Positions 33,606-42,707 are shown, numbered from the stretch's first letter. The stretch is 63,624 bases of DNA from CAYYYP01 sp964475985 (GCA_964475985.1 CAYYYP010000016.1:1-63624), one strand, 5' to 3'. A program made the numbers and translations. The notes: generated by a model from the sequence alone, not told the origin.

Positions 33606-33641
33606 ATGCGGTTAGTCCTAAATGAAGGGGGACAGAAATGA
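33606..33641 (+). other. Possible 11-codon leader ORF coupled to the oxygenase
   Basis: ATG at 33606 opens MRLVLNEGGQK, whose TGA overlaps the oxygenase ATG as ATGA. GCGAGG lies 4 bases before it. It could be a leader peptide for coupled translation or, less likely, a minimal precursor peptide. An ORF of this size can arise by chance. Confidence 0.2.
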
Positions 33642-34567
33642 ATCATTCCATTCCGTCGGTTGATTTATCGAACTTTAAAAATGCCTCCGCGACCATCCAG
33701 GAGGATTTGAGCCGCACCATTGGTGATTCGCTTTCTATCACCGGATTTATCGCGGTGGAAGGGCACGATTTAGATTTGGACAGGATACAAAATGCATATA
33801 ACTTAGCCCAAGAAATTTTCACCCTGCCGCACTCAGAAAAAACGAAGCATGTAAAATCAACGATGACCGGCATGCCGCGAGGTTTTGCTGTATTCTCGCC
33901 GGAAGAAGACCCTTCTGAGTTCTTGGCGGAATACAAGGAAGCTTGGCATTTCGGCCCGGACATCTCAGAAAAATACCCGGTGCAGAATCTTTTGAATGCT
34001 ACTAATTCCTGGCCGCTCAGGGATGAAGCCGGCAAAGAACTGCTTTCCAATCTTTATTCCTCAATGCACGAAATTGCTCTCACGATCTTGGATGCGTGCT
34101 CTCTCTACATTGGGAAACCGGTTCACTATTTCCGCGAAATGGCCCAAGGCGATTCCTTATTCCGAATGCTGAAATACCCGGCCATACCGGAAAGCTACCG
34201 GGGCCCCCGCGTCCGCACCAAAGCCCACGAGGACCTCGGCATGCTTACTGTGATGTGTGAACCAACGGCGGATGGGCTTGAGTTTTTAAGTCCGGACGGG
34301 ACCTGGAATAAAATCTCTGATCTTAAAGGAAAATTCCTTATCAACGTAGGTGAAATGCTAGCAGACATGACCAACGATCTTTTCCACAGTCCCATTCACC
34401 GGGTGGTGGGCCCTGATCAACGAAACGAAAATCGTTTTTCTCTCATCGCCTTTATCATGGCTAAAAATGAGACTTTTATGGGGCATTTGCACCATTCAAA
34501 AAAAATCCACTCTTTGTCCGTAAAGGAGTACCTTGCCCTTAAGATTCCGCAACTTCCGAGTTACTGA
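33638..34567 (+). CDS. Isopenicillin-N-synthase-like Fe(II)/2-oxoglutarate oxygenase
   Basis: The 309-residue product has the IPNS/2OG-Fe(II) family core. HEDLGMLTV supplies His197 and Asp199, HSPIHRVVG supplies His254, and NRFSL supplies the RxS motif (Arg266, Ser268) that binds 2-oxoglutarate or substrate carboxylate. The N-terminal domain starts PSVDLSNF as in IPNS-like proteins. It could hydroxylate, desaturate or cyclise a small molecule. AAGGGGGA lies 6 bases before the ATG. It is divergent from the GNAT-HDO-YcaO operon and shares a palindromic control region with it. Confidence 0.9.
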   Translation: MNHSIPSVDLSNFKNASATIQEDLSRTIGDSLSITGFIAVEGHDLDLDRIQNAYNLAQEIFTLPHSEKTKHVKSTMTGMPRGFAVFSPEEDPSEFLAEYKEAWHFGPDISEKYPVQNLLNATNSWPLRDEAGKELLSNLYSSMHEIALTILDACSLYIGKPVHYFREMAQGDSLFRMLKYPAIPESYRGPRVRTKAHEDLGMLTVMCEPTADGLEFLSPDGTWNKISDLKGKFLINVGEMLADMTNDLFHSPIHRVVGPDQRNENRFSLIAFIMAKNETFMGHLHHSKKIHSLSVKEYLALKIPQLPSY

Positions 34568-34590
34568 ATCCTTAGGTAGCAAAAAAATCC

Positions 34591-35856
34591 ATGAAATTTG
34601 AACGTGCCTCCCAATGTGAAACCGAGCGCCTTAACGAATTACGCAAGTATTTCATTCTAGATACTCCAGAAGAGTCTATTTATGACGAACTCACCTTCCT
34701 CACCTCAACCATCTGCGGAACTCCAGTGGCCGCCATCAGCATCATTGATGAAGATCGCCAATGGTTCAAATCAAAATTTGGCACGGACCTTAAAGCCACA
34801 CCTCGTGAGGTCGCATTCTGCGCCCACGCCATCGAACAACCCGAGGTTTTTGTGATCGATGATGCTCTAATGGATGAACGATTTGCCAAAAATCCCTTGG
34901 TTACCGAGGGCCCGCGGATTCGTTTCTATGCAGGCGCTCCGTTGATCATGAACTCGGGCTACCCCATGGGCACGCTCTGTGTCATTGATCAAAAACCGCG
35001 GCAGTTTTCCCCGGCCGATATGCGGAATCTTCGCATACTCTCCAACCAGGTGATAAAACTCATGGAGTGGCAACGAAGTAAAATTGAACTTCAAGAAAAA
35101 GAACTCGCCATTAAGGAAAACCAACTCAAGCTTATTGAATCGGAAAAAATGTCGGCCTTAGGCACCATGGCGGGAAGGATCGCGCATGAAATCAACAACT
35201 GCCTTACCGTGGTCAACGGGTATGCCCAAAACTTGAAACAACAATGCATCCGTGAAAACTTTGATCCAAATCAGGTGCAGCTGATCACCTCTAAAATCCA
35301 GTCAACCGTCATGAGAATCGCAAAAATTGTCCGGGGGATTTCGCTTTTTTCCCGGTCCGGGCGGGATGACCCTTATGAAGTAGTGTCCGTCGCGTCCATC
35401 ATTTCGGATACCGTAGAGTTTTGTCGAGCTCGTTTCAAAGCCAGTGAAGTCAGTCTTGAGGTCAAATGTCCCGAACAACCAATTTTGCTGGAATGTCGGT
35501 CCGTCGAAGTGAGCCAAGTGCTGCTAAACCTTTTGAACAACGCATTTGATGCCGCCAACCAAAATTCAGAAAAAAAGTGGGTGCAAATCGAGGTGATAGA
35601 CGCCCAATCTATTTTGCGATTCTATGTCACCGACTCTGGCCTAGGAATTTCCAAGGAGATTCAGAAAAAAATCATGACTCCATTTTTTACGACAAAATCC
35701 GCAGGAAAAGGCAGTGGCCTTGGCCTTAGCATTTCGAAGGAAATTATCGAAAAACATCACGGAAAATTCTATTTAGATGCGTTCTGTCCCAATACGCGGT
35801 TTGTGGTGGAGCTGCCTAAAACTCAGATGGATTCAAATACCGTGGCTACACCCTGA
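34591..35856 (+). CDS. GAF-domain sensor histidine kinase
   Basis: The 421-residue cytoplasmic kinase has an N-terminal GAF domain (about 15-155, with VAAISIIDEDRQWFKSKFG and FCAHAI, typical of GAF sensors). A short coiled coil and HisKA box MAGRIAHEINNCLTVVNGYA follow, then an ATPase domain with LLNLLNNAFDAANQ, VTDSGLGISKE and GSGLGLSISKEIIEKHHG. No response regulator is adjacent. It starts 23 bases after the oxygenase stop on the same strand, so it may be co-transcribed with the biosynthetic gene. The 3' end overlaps convergent fadA by 34 bases. Confidence 0.92.
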   Translation: MKFERASQCETERLNELRKYFILDTPEESIYDELTFLTSTICGTPVAAISIIDEDRQWFKSKFGTDLKATPREVAFCAHAIEQPEVFVIDDALMDERFAKNPLVTEGPRIRFYAGAPLIMNSGYPMGTLCVIDQKPRQFSPADMRNLRILSNQVIKLMEWQRSKIELQEKELAIKENQLKLIESEKMSALGTMAGRIAHEINNCLTVVNGYAQNLKQQCIRENFDPNQVQLITSKIQSTVMRIAKIVRGISLFSRSGRDDPYEVVSVASIISDTVEFCRARFKASEVSLEVKCPEQPILLECRSVEVSQVLLNLLNNAFDAANQNSEKKWVQIEVIDAQSILRFYVTDSGLGISKEIQKKIMTPFFTTKSAGKGSGLGLSISKEIIEKHHGKFYLDAFCPNTRFVVELPKTQMDSNTVATP

Positions 35857-37013
35857 CCAAAACCGATACACATGGTGGCCACCCCAAACTTTGCATTTTT
35901 CGCCTTCATCAAATGCAATAAAGTACCAGAGATCCGGCTGCCGGAACAACCCAAGGGATGACCTAGGGCAATGGCGCCACCGTTGAGGTTCACCTTCTCT
36001 GACATTTTTTCAAGCAGACCTAAGTCTTTTAGCACCGGTAACGACTGGGCCGCGAAGGCCTCATTGAGCTCCCATAAATCAATATCATTGAGTTCAAGCT
36101 GGGCTTTTTTTAGTGCTTTCTTTACGGCCGGTACGGGTCCATAACCCATAATGGATGGGTCACAACCGGCTGCCGCCATGGAAAGAACTTTAGCCATGGG
36201 TTTTAAACCCAAGGATAACGCACGTTCATAGGAAGTCACCAAGAGGCCTGAAGCTCCATCAGAAATTGCCGATGCATTTCCCGCCGTAACGGTGCCATTT
36301 TTTGGGTCAAAAACTGGTTTCAACTTTAAGAGCGCATCTAATGATGCGTCAGCGCGCACGACTTCATCGTAATCAAAAACTTTAAGCGCACCATTTTCGT
36401 CATGCCCCTGCATGGGAACGATTTCATTTTTAAACCGACCCTCCTGGGTTGCGGCATAGGCATTCTTCTGGGAGCGCAGAGCAAATTCATCTTGTTGCTG
36501 CCGCGAGATCCCATGCATGCGCGCCAAAAGTTCTGCCGTAAGACCCATCACACCGGATGCCTTCGCAAGATCCTTACTCAAAGCTGGATTATAATCTAGC
36601 CCGTGATTCATAGGCACATGGCCCATATGCTCAACTCCGCCCACGAGGTAGATATCACCTTCTCCCGCTTGAATATTGGTAGCGGCAATGTGCAACGCCG
36701 ACATGGAGGAACCACAAAGGCGATTTATGGTTTGTGCACTCACGGTATGCGGTATGAGTTGAGTCGCTAAAGCTGCGTTCCTGGCCACGTTGTAACCTTG
36801 TTCTAGCGTCTGTTGCACACAACCCCAAATGACGTCATCGATTTCGGCGGGATTGACGGCTTTGTTTTGGGCGAGCAATGCCTTCATGGTTTCCGCCGAA
36901 AGCGTCTCGGCGCGTACATTCCTAAACATTCCTCCCTTGGAGCGGCCCATGGGGGTTCGTAGAGCATCCACCACGACGGCGTCCCGAGGATTCAATTGAT
37001 TTTTTTTTCTCAT
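35823..37013 (-). CDS. fadA: Acetyl-CoA acyltransferase (3-ketoacyl-CoA thiolase)
   Basis: The 396-residue thiolase cleaves 3-ketoacyl-CoA in fatty-acid beta-oxidation. Active-site signatures are NRLCGSSMSALHIAA (acyl-accepting Cys), ALGHPLGCSGSRI and the C-terminal CIGFGQGVATVFE. Length is normal. AAGGAG lies 9 bases before the ATG, within the 10-base gap after fadB, so the two subunits are co-transcribed, presumably forming the alpha2-beta2 trifunctional complex. The 3' end overlaps the convergent kinase gene. Confidence 0.96.
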   Translation of the reverse strand: MRKKNQLNPRDAVVVDALRTPMGRSKGGMFRNVRAETLSAETMKALLAQNKAVNPAEIDDVIWGCVQQTLEQGYNVARNAALATQLIPHTVSAQTINRLCGSSMSALHIAATNIQAGEGDIYLVGGVEHMGHVPMNHGLDYNPALSKDLAKASGVMGLTAELLARMHGISRQQQDEFALRSQKNAYAATQEGRFKNEIVPMQGHDENGALKVFDYDEVVRADASLDALLKLKPVFDPKNGTVTAGNASAISDGASGLLVTSYERALSLGLKPMAKVLSMAAAGCDPSIMGYGPVPAVKKALKKAQLELNDIDLWELNEAFAAQSLPVLKDLGLLEKMSEKVNLNGGAIALGHPLGCSGSRISGTLLHLMKAKNAKFGVATMCIGFGQGVATVFESI

Positions 37014-37023
37014 AACATGCTCC

Positions 37024-39207
37024 TTAAAGAAACCGACTCAATGCCGCCTGAGGCTCATAAAGTTTGCCCAGGGTTTTGCTGTATTTTTCTGCGCGCTCAA
37101 GCCACTGCGTACCGCCCGTAGCCCTAGCCCATTGAATGATTCCTCCGCGAAACGGCGGAAAACCTAAACCATAAATCAAACCCATGTCCGCTTCCGCCGC
37201 GGAACCGATGACCTTTTCGTCAAGGCAACGCACGGTCTCCATCAGCATGGGGATCATCATGCGCTCAATGATCTGCTCATCGGAAACACTTTTATTGTCG
37301 GCATCAACTGCACTTGAAGCTACGATTTTTTTCAGAACGCCAAAGGCTTCTGGGTCCACCTCTTTTTTGGGCGCACCGCGTTTGTCGGCTTGGTAACGAT
37401 AAAAGCCAACTCCGTTTTTCTGACCAAATCTTTTTTGTTCATACATGGCGGAAAGCGCCGTAGGTCCGGAGTTTTTCATACGATCGGGAAACTCGGCCGC
37501 CATCACGGAGTCGGCGTGCTGGCCGGTGTCTAAGCCCACTACGTCTAGGAGATAGGCAGGACCCATGGGCCAGCCCCATTTTTCCATCACCTTATCGATG
37601 CGCAGAAAATTCACCCCGTCGGCCACAAGCTTCGTAAAGCCCGCAAAATATGGGAAAAGGACGCGGTTCACGAAAAAGCCAGCGCAGTCATTCACCACGA
37701 TGGGAGTTTTTCCCATGGTCACGGCATAAGCTACGGTAGTCGCAATGGCGGCCTCTCCCGTTTGTTTGCCGCGAATCACTTCCACAAGGGGCATGCGAGG
37801 TACCGGATTAAAAAAGTGCATCCCGCAGAAATCTTCTGGGCGCTTCAGCGCCGTGGCCAACCTAGAAATAGAAATAGTTGAAGTGTTGCTGGCCAGAATG
37901 GTGCCTGGCTTCACTAAGCCTTCAACTTCTTGGAGCACTTTCTTTTTAACTCCTTCGTTTTCAACGACGGCCTCCACCACAATGTCCACGGACTCAAAGT
38001 CCCCGTAGGATAAGGTTGCGCGGATGCGTCCTAAAACTTCTGCCATTTGTGCTGTGGTCATTTTGCCTCGGCTCACTTGCTTCTCAAGCAGTTTGCCGGC
38101 TTCAGCAAGGCCCAATTCGAGGGATTTCTGCGCGATGTCTTTCATCACGATAGGTACGCCCCGGGATGCTGATTGATAAGCAATACCGCCCCCCATGATT
38201 CCGGCGCCCAAAACCGATGCGACTTTTACGGGCCTAGCGGATGCCGCCTGTTTTTTTGCGGTTTTCTTCAGCACCTGATCGTTGAGAAAAATTCCAACGA
38301 GTGACCGTGCCGCATCCGTTTTGGCAACTCTTGCGAAAGCGGCAGCTTCAAAGGGCAACGCTTCGTCCCGGGATTTTTGTGCGCCTTTTTGTATGGCATC
38401 GATGGCGGCTACGGGGGCTGGATAATGCGGGCCAGCCTTTCCGGCCACAAATGCTTTTGAACCATCGAAGGCCATGGTGGATTCAATGGCATTCAAAGTT
38501 AAAGGCGCCTTTTTTTGCTGCTGCCTTTGCCGCCAAGGCAATTTCCCTGAGATGGCTTGTTCTAAAGTAATTTCCGCTGCACTGCGTAAATTTTCTGGGG
38601 CAACCACGGCGTCCACTGCGCCAATTTTAAATGCAGCTTCTGCGCTGTTTTGTTCACCGCCCGCAATCCATTCAATCGCATTATCCGCGCCGCACAATCT
38701 AGAAAGCCTAACCGTGCCGCCCCATCCGGGTATGATTCCAAGCTTAGTTTCCGGTAACCCAAGTTTAGCTTTTGGCGTAGACACCCGGTAAGTAGCACAT
38801 AACGGAAACTCAAAACCTCCGCCTAAAGCAAAACCATTGAGGACCGCTACACTAGGGTAAGGTAAATCTTCAATGCGCGAAAATACCGTATTGGTTTTTA
38901 AAAGCCAGGTCGCAATGGATTTTTCATCTTGGGTAAAAAGCTCCGTAAATTCCAAAATATCGGCGCCCACGACAAACACATCTTTGCCGCTGGTGAGTAA
39001 CAAACCTTCGATTCCTTTTTCTTGCTCAAGTTTTGCAAGTGCGGCATCAAGGTCCTGAATAGTTTTTTGATTGAACTTATTGACGGACTCGCCCTTAAGA
39101 TCAATGCGAAGCTCCGCAACTTTCCTGGGTGTTTTGCCCCCGCCCAGAACGGCGTCCCCCACCAGAAGACTAAAACTTGGTCCTTCATATACGGTTAAAA
39201 CACCCAT
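37024..39207 (-). CDS. fadB: Enoyl-CoA hydratase / 3-hydroxyacyl-CoA dehydrogenase
   Basis: The 727-residue multifunctional subunit has an N-terminal crotonase domain with oxyanion and catalytic segments ALGGGFEFPLCA and GLPETKLGIIPGWGGTVR. An NAD-binding domain follows (SVLGAGIMGGGIAYQSA), then the catalytic-histidine motif GMHFFNPVPRMPLVEVI and C-terminal dehydrogenase domains. It catalyses hydration and NAD-dependent oxidation of acyl-CoA intermediates. AAGGAGCGCGC precedes the ATG. It is the first gene of fadBA. A palindrome just upstream is a candidate operator. Confidence 0.96.
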   Translation of the reverse strand: MGVLTVYEGPSFSLLVGDAVLGGGKTPRKVAELRIDLKGESVNKFNQKTIQDLDAALAKLEQEKGIEGLLLTSGKDVFVVGADILEFTELFTQDEKSIATWLLKTNTVFSRIEDLPYPSVAVLNGFALGGGFEFPLCATYRVSTPKAKLGLPETKLGIIPGWGGTVRLSRLCGADNAIEWIAGGEQNSAEAAFKIGAVDAVVAPENLRSAAEITLEQAISGKLPWRQRQQQKKAPLTLNAIESTMAFDGSKAFVAGKAGPHYPAPVAAIDAIQKGAQKSRDEALPFEAAAFARVAKTDAARSLVGIFLNDQVLKKTAKKQAASARPVKVASVLGAGIMGGGIAYQSASRGVPIVMKDIAQKSLELGLAEAGKLLEKQVSRGKMTTAQMAEVLGRIRATLSYGDFESVDIVVEAVVENEGVKKKVLQEVEGLVKPGTILASNTSTISISRLATALKRPEDFCGMHFFNPVPRMPLVEVIRGKQTGEAAIATTVAYAVTMGKTPIVVNDCAGFFVNRVLFPYFAGFTKLVADGVNFLRIDKVMEKWGWPMGPAYLLDVVGLDTGQHADSVMAAEFPDRMKNSGPTALSAMYEQKRFGQKNGVGFYRYQADKRGAPKKEVDPEAFGVLKKIVASSAVDADNKSVSDEQIIERMMIPMLMETVRCLDEKVIGSAAEADMGLIYGLGFPPFRGGIIQWARATGGTQWLERAEKYSKTLGKLYEPQAALSRFL

Positions 39208-39231
39208 GCGCGCTCCTTCTCAAAGAAATTA

Positions 39232-39254
39232 TTTTCACTTAAGTGTCATGAAAA
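39232..39254. promoter_or_regulatory. Palindrome upstream of fadBA
   Basis: CACTTAAGTG (39236-39245) is a perfect 10-bp palindrome within a broader region whose outer arms are TTTTCA (39232-39237) and TGAAAA (39249-39254). It is 25-47 bases before the fadB start, inside the 66-base gap, where a promoter must be. It may be the site of a fatty-acid-responsive repressor. No FadR-like gene is nearby. Confidence 0.4.
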
Positions 39255-39273
39255 GAAAAGCATTGAGCAAGAA

Positions 39274-40017
39274 TTACATCCGAAAAATTGGCGCCGTATA
39301 AATTCCGCGGCGCGCAAGCACAAACAAAACTGCTCGCCAAAGGCAACCAAATCCGTACTTTAAACTTCGCTGAAAGTTGATGGAAGAAGCGTCTTTAAAA
39401 TATTTTGTGGGGCAAGTGATCTCGGCAATCCGAAAACCGGCAAAATGGGTTTGCACGAGCATTTCGTTATCAAAAATAAAATCGTTGTCGTTCACCTGAA
39501 GGGGCAAAGTTTCAAGGACCTTACGGGTAAAGGCGCGATAACCCGTATGATATTCCGAGAGTTTCATACCCGTCAGCACATTTTCCGCAAAAGTGAGGAA
39601 CCGATTGGCGATGTATTTGTAAAGCGGCATCCCGCCCTTAAGGGCACCGCCGCCCAGGATACGCGAAGCCAGCGCCACATCGTAGAGGCCGTTAGCTAAA
39701 ATTCCCGCCATGGCCGGAATGAGCTTTGGCGTATATTGATAGTCCGGATGCAGCATAATAACGATATCGGCACCTACTTCAAGGGCCTTCCGATAACACG
39801 ATTTTTGATTCCCGCCGTAGCCTTGGTTTTTTTCGTGTACAACGACGTGCTGTACTCCGAGCTTACGAGCAAGCTGCACCGTGTCATCTCGGCTGCAATC
39901 GTCCACCAAAACGATTTCGTCTACGATGCTGCGGTCAATTTCTAAAAGGGTTTGGTGTAGGGTTTTTTCCGCATTGTAAGCGGGCATGACCACCACAACT
40001 TTTTTTCCAAGGATCAT
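39274..40017 (-). CDS. Family 2 glycosyltransferase (dolichyl-phosphate mannose synthase-like)
   Basis: The 247-residue product has a GT-A fold: VVVVMPAYNAEKTLHQTL at the N-terminus, EIVLVDDCSRDDT, and a metal/donor-binding segment IVIMLHPDYQYTP. The later EYHTGYRAFTRKVLETLP is shared with polyprenyl-phosphate glycosyltransferases. It probably transfers a sugar from a nucleotide sugar to undecaprenyl phosphate or another acceptor at the inner membrane. The C-terminal hydrophobic segment (GCLWRAVLFVLARRG) may aid membrane binding. It stands upstream of fadBA on the same strand but is functionally unrelated. Confidence 0.9.
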   Translation of the reverse strand: MILGKKVVVVMPAYNAEKTLHQTLLEIDRSIVDEIVLVDDCSRDDTVQLARKLGVQHVVVHEKNQGYGGNQKSCYRKALEVGADIVIMLHPDYQYTPKLIPAMAGILANGLYDVALASRILGGGALKGGMPLYKYIANRFLTFAENVLTGMKLSEYHTGYRAFTRKVLETLPLQVNDNDFIFDNEMLVQTHFAGFRIAEITCPTKYFKDASSINFQRSLKYGFGCLWRAVLFVLARRGIYTAPIFRM

Positions 40018-40062
40018 AGACCACTAGATTAGTGAAATTTCGTGTCTTTCACAATGTCCTTA

Positions 40063-41172
40063 TTAGCCGGCGGCGGCGCTTTTGTCCCGTAATCGAATAG
40101 AAAAGGGATCATCTCCTGACATCTGCAACCGCCGCTGCGGATAAAAATCTACATTCTGTTTTTGTAAGAAGGCGATGAGCTTCTCCCGAAGGATGCACCT
40201 GAGATCAAAGGCTTCGGAAGCGTTCCTGGCGCCCACCAAAAATCTCACTTCCATTTCAGAGGGCGTCATATTTGTGACTTGAACTGCCGAAACTTTTCCG
40301 TCCCACAGGCTACAATTGTTTATAATACGGTAAAATTCTGCCCTTAGCTCGTCAAGCGGCGCATTAAAATCCACATAAATCATTACGGTGGCAACTAGGT
40401 CGGCCGATGCCCTGGTCCAGTTCTGAAAGGGCTTTTCCAAAAAATAGGTGATGGGCACCACGAGGCTGCGTTTATCCCACAGCCTAATGACCACGTAGGT
40501 GAAGGTAATTTCTTCGATGCGCCCCCACTCGTTTTCAACGATGACCACGTCATCGATTCGGATGGGTTGCGTAAACGCGATTTGAAATCCGGCAATGAGG
40601 TTAGTGAGGGATTTCTGCGCCGCCAAACCAACGATTACGCCAGCCAGACCCGCCGATGCAATCAAGCTGCTCCCAAACCGACGGACATTATCAAAGCTCA
40701 TGAGAATCATTGAAACCGCGATGACATATAAAAACACCAGAATCAGTTTTTCTAAAAATTGTACTTGGGTGCGGATTTTGCGCTGCCGTAAATTATCGGC
40801 CCGGGAGGTGATGTCCAGATGCAAATACATACTGAGTTTCACCAAACCTAAAATTCGCGCAAGGAACCATGTGAATGAAAGGATCAGCGCAATATTTAAA
40901 ATGTCCATGGCACGATTCCGGAAGGCCGTGTCCAGGAAAATGAAATAGGTGGTTAGCTTTGCGCCAAGGGAAATGAGCAGGAAAAACAATGATTTTTTGA
41001 AATGGGCGCCCGCTCGAAAATTGAAGGGCACATAGGCTTTAGCGACCAAATATCGCTGCAACAATAGTAAAGTAATTATATTTACAACATAAGCCACTCC
41101 GGTAAGTAAACAAAAGCATACGATACACTTCATGAGGGGACCGGGGAAGACCAGCAGGAGTTTTTCCAACAT
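40063..41172 (-). CDS. MscS-family mechanosensitive channel
   Basis: The product of about 369 residues has roughly five hydrophobic helices, then the pore-lining helix GSSLIASAGLAGVIVGLAAQKSLTNLI with the Gly/Ala packing pattern. The beta domain (IRIDDVVIVENEWGRIEEI, KRSLVVPITYFLEKPFQNWTR) of MscS proteins follows. It releases solutes on osmotic downshift or acts as a small-conductance channel. A longer frame reaching 41286 would overlap the MFS gene by 107 bases. ATG 41172, 7 bases after the MFS stop, is the more economical start, though neither has a good Shine-Dalgarno. Confidence 0.92.
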   Translation of the reverse strand: MLEKLLLVFPGPLMKCIVCFCLLTGVAYVVNIITLLLLQRYLVAKAYVPFNFRAGAHFKKSLFFLLISLGAKLTTYFIFLDTAFRNRAMDILNIALILSFTWFLARILGLVKLSMYLHLDITSRADNLRQRKIRTQVQFLEKLILVFLYVIAVSMILMSFDNVRRFGSSLIASAGLAGVIVGLAAQKSLTNLIAGFQIAFTQPIRIDDVVIVENEWGRIEEITFTYVVIRLWDKRSLVVPITYFLEKPFQNWTRASADLVATVMIYVDFNAPLDELRAEFYRIINNCSLWDGKVSAVQVTNMTPSEMEVRFLVGARNASEAFDLRCILREKLIAFLQKQNVDFYPQRRLQMSGDDPFSIRLRDKSAAAG

Positions 41173-41179
41173 TTTAAAA

Positions 41180-42658
41180 TCAAGAAACGGAAGCGCAGGA
41201 CGGTGTCGCCTCTGGCTTGGAATCTTGCTCCCATTCTGGATCTTCACATAAAGCCTCCAAGGATTTTCCTTCTGCGGCGACGCCATAGACGGCGGCTACT
41301 CCTGCGGCAGCTATCATAAGCGACGCCCCGAGCAGATAACCGTAGAACACTTGGGTGCGCTCTCCCGTTTGAATGAGAGCACCAAATAAGGTGGGCGCAA
41401 GTACTCCGCCCACTGCGGTACCTACCGCATAAAAAAGTGCAATGGCCATCCCCCGCATTTCCACCGGGAAAAGTTCACTAACCGTGAGGTAAGCCGAACT
41501 CGCCGCTGAAGAAGCCACAAAAAACACCAAGCACCAAAGCGCCGTCTGGGTTTGCGTCGTAAGCCAGCCTTGCTGAAAAGCGTAGCCCGTGAGCGCTAAT
41601 AAAATGCCGCTTACGCCATAGGTGGCCGTGATCATAATCTTACGTCCGAAGGTATCAAAAAATCTTCCGAGCAAAATCGGCCCCAATAAATTCCCGAAGG
41701 CAAATGGCAAAATGTAAAGACCAACCCGCTCGGAAGGTACTCCATAAAATTTATGCAAAACTAAGGCGTAAGTAAAAAAGATCGCATTGTACGCAAAAGC
41801 CTGCGCAATCATAAGCGAAAGCCCCAGCACGGTTCGTTTGCGATGATGGAATAATAAAGTTTTTGCAATCGATTTGAAAGTTACGGTGCCCTTTGGAATG
41901 ATTTCACTGGTTTTTGTTTCGGCAAAGACGGCTGAGGGATCATTTGTTTTGATCTCCCGCTCGATTTCATCCACGATGGCTTCTGCTTCCGCAGACCTTC
42001 CGTGCAATAAAAGCCAACGCGGACTTTCGGGCACATAACGGCGCACTAGCAATATCGCTAGGCCGAGGACCGCACCACTACCGAACGCCAAACGCCACCC
42101 TAGCCACTGCGGAAAATACAATGGGTTTAACAAAAACAAAGTAGAAGCCGCGCCGATGGCGGTGCCCATCCAATAAGTGCTATTTATCGCAAGGTCCGCA
42201 TGGCCCCTTACCCGTGCGGGTAAGAGTTCATCGATGGCAGAATTGATGGCAGCATACTCTCCTCCAATACCGGCTCCCGTGAGCACCCTGAAAAATGCAA
42301 AACTCCAGAAGTCCCACGAAAACGCCGTAAGCAATGTGGCAATGAGATACAGTCCAAGCGTTACCAGAAATAATTTTTTTCGACCAAAGCGGTCAGTAAG
42401 CCGGCCAAAAATCAGAGCGCCAATCACGGCTCCTAAAAGGTAGGCGCTGGCGGTGAGACCAATTTGGGTATCGGTAAGATTTAGGGCTTCCGGCAGTTTT
42501 AGTGCACTTGATATTGCACCGACTAAGGTGACTTCAAGCCCATCAAGAATCCAAGTCACCCCAAGAGCGATGACGACTCGCCAATGCCAGCGGCTCCAGG
42601 GCATTTGATCCAAACGGTTAGGGACGGCCGTAGTGAAACTTTGAAGGGCTTGAATCAT
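41180..42658 (-). CDS. Major facilitator superfamily transporter
   Basis: The 492-residue product has 12 predicted helices. The MFS signature GRLTDRFGRKKLFL lies between helices 2 and 3, GGEYAAINSAIDELLPARVRG follows helix 4, PESPRWLL closes helix 6, and GRFFDTFGRKI is the second-half repeat. These signatures are those of the sugar porter/aromatic acid:H+ symporter-like branch, with no substrate evidence. AAGGAGTACTTC precedes the ATG. The MscS-like gene follows directly, so the pair is an operon. Confidence 0.92.
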   Translation of the reverse strand: MIQALQSFTTAVPNRLDQMPWSRWHWRVVIALGVTWILDGLEVTLVGAISSALKLPEALNLTDTQIGLTASAYLLGAVIGALIFGRLTDRFGRKKLFLVTLGLYLIATLLTAFSWDFWSFAFFRVLTGAGIGGEYAAINSAIDELLPARVRGHADLAINSTYWMGTAIGAASTLFLLNPLYFPQWLGWRLAFGSGAVLGLAILLVRRYVPESPRWLLLHGRSAEAEAIVDEIEREIKTNDPSAVFAETKTSEIIPKGTVTFKSIAKTLLFHHRKRTVLGLSLMIAQAFAYNAIFFTYALVLHKFYGVPSERVGLYILPFAFGNLLGPILLGRFFDTFGRKIMITATYGVSGILLALTGYAFQQGWLTTQTQTALWCLVFFVASSAASSAYLTVSELFPVEMRGMAIALFYAVGTAVGGVLAPTLFGALIQTGERTQVFYGYLLGASLMIAAAGVAAVYGVAAEGKSLEALCEDPEWEQDSKPEATPSCASVS

Positions 42659-42707
42659 GAAGTACTCCTTAGATTAAAAAAGTTTATACATGGAATTATT
42701 GGCGTTT

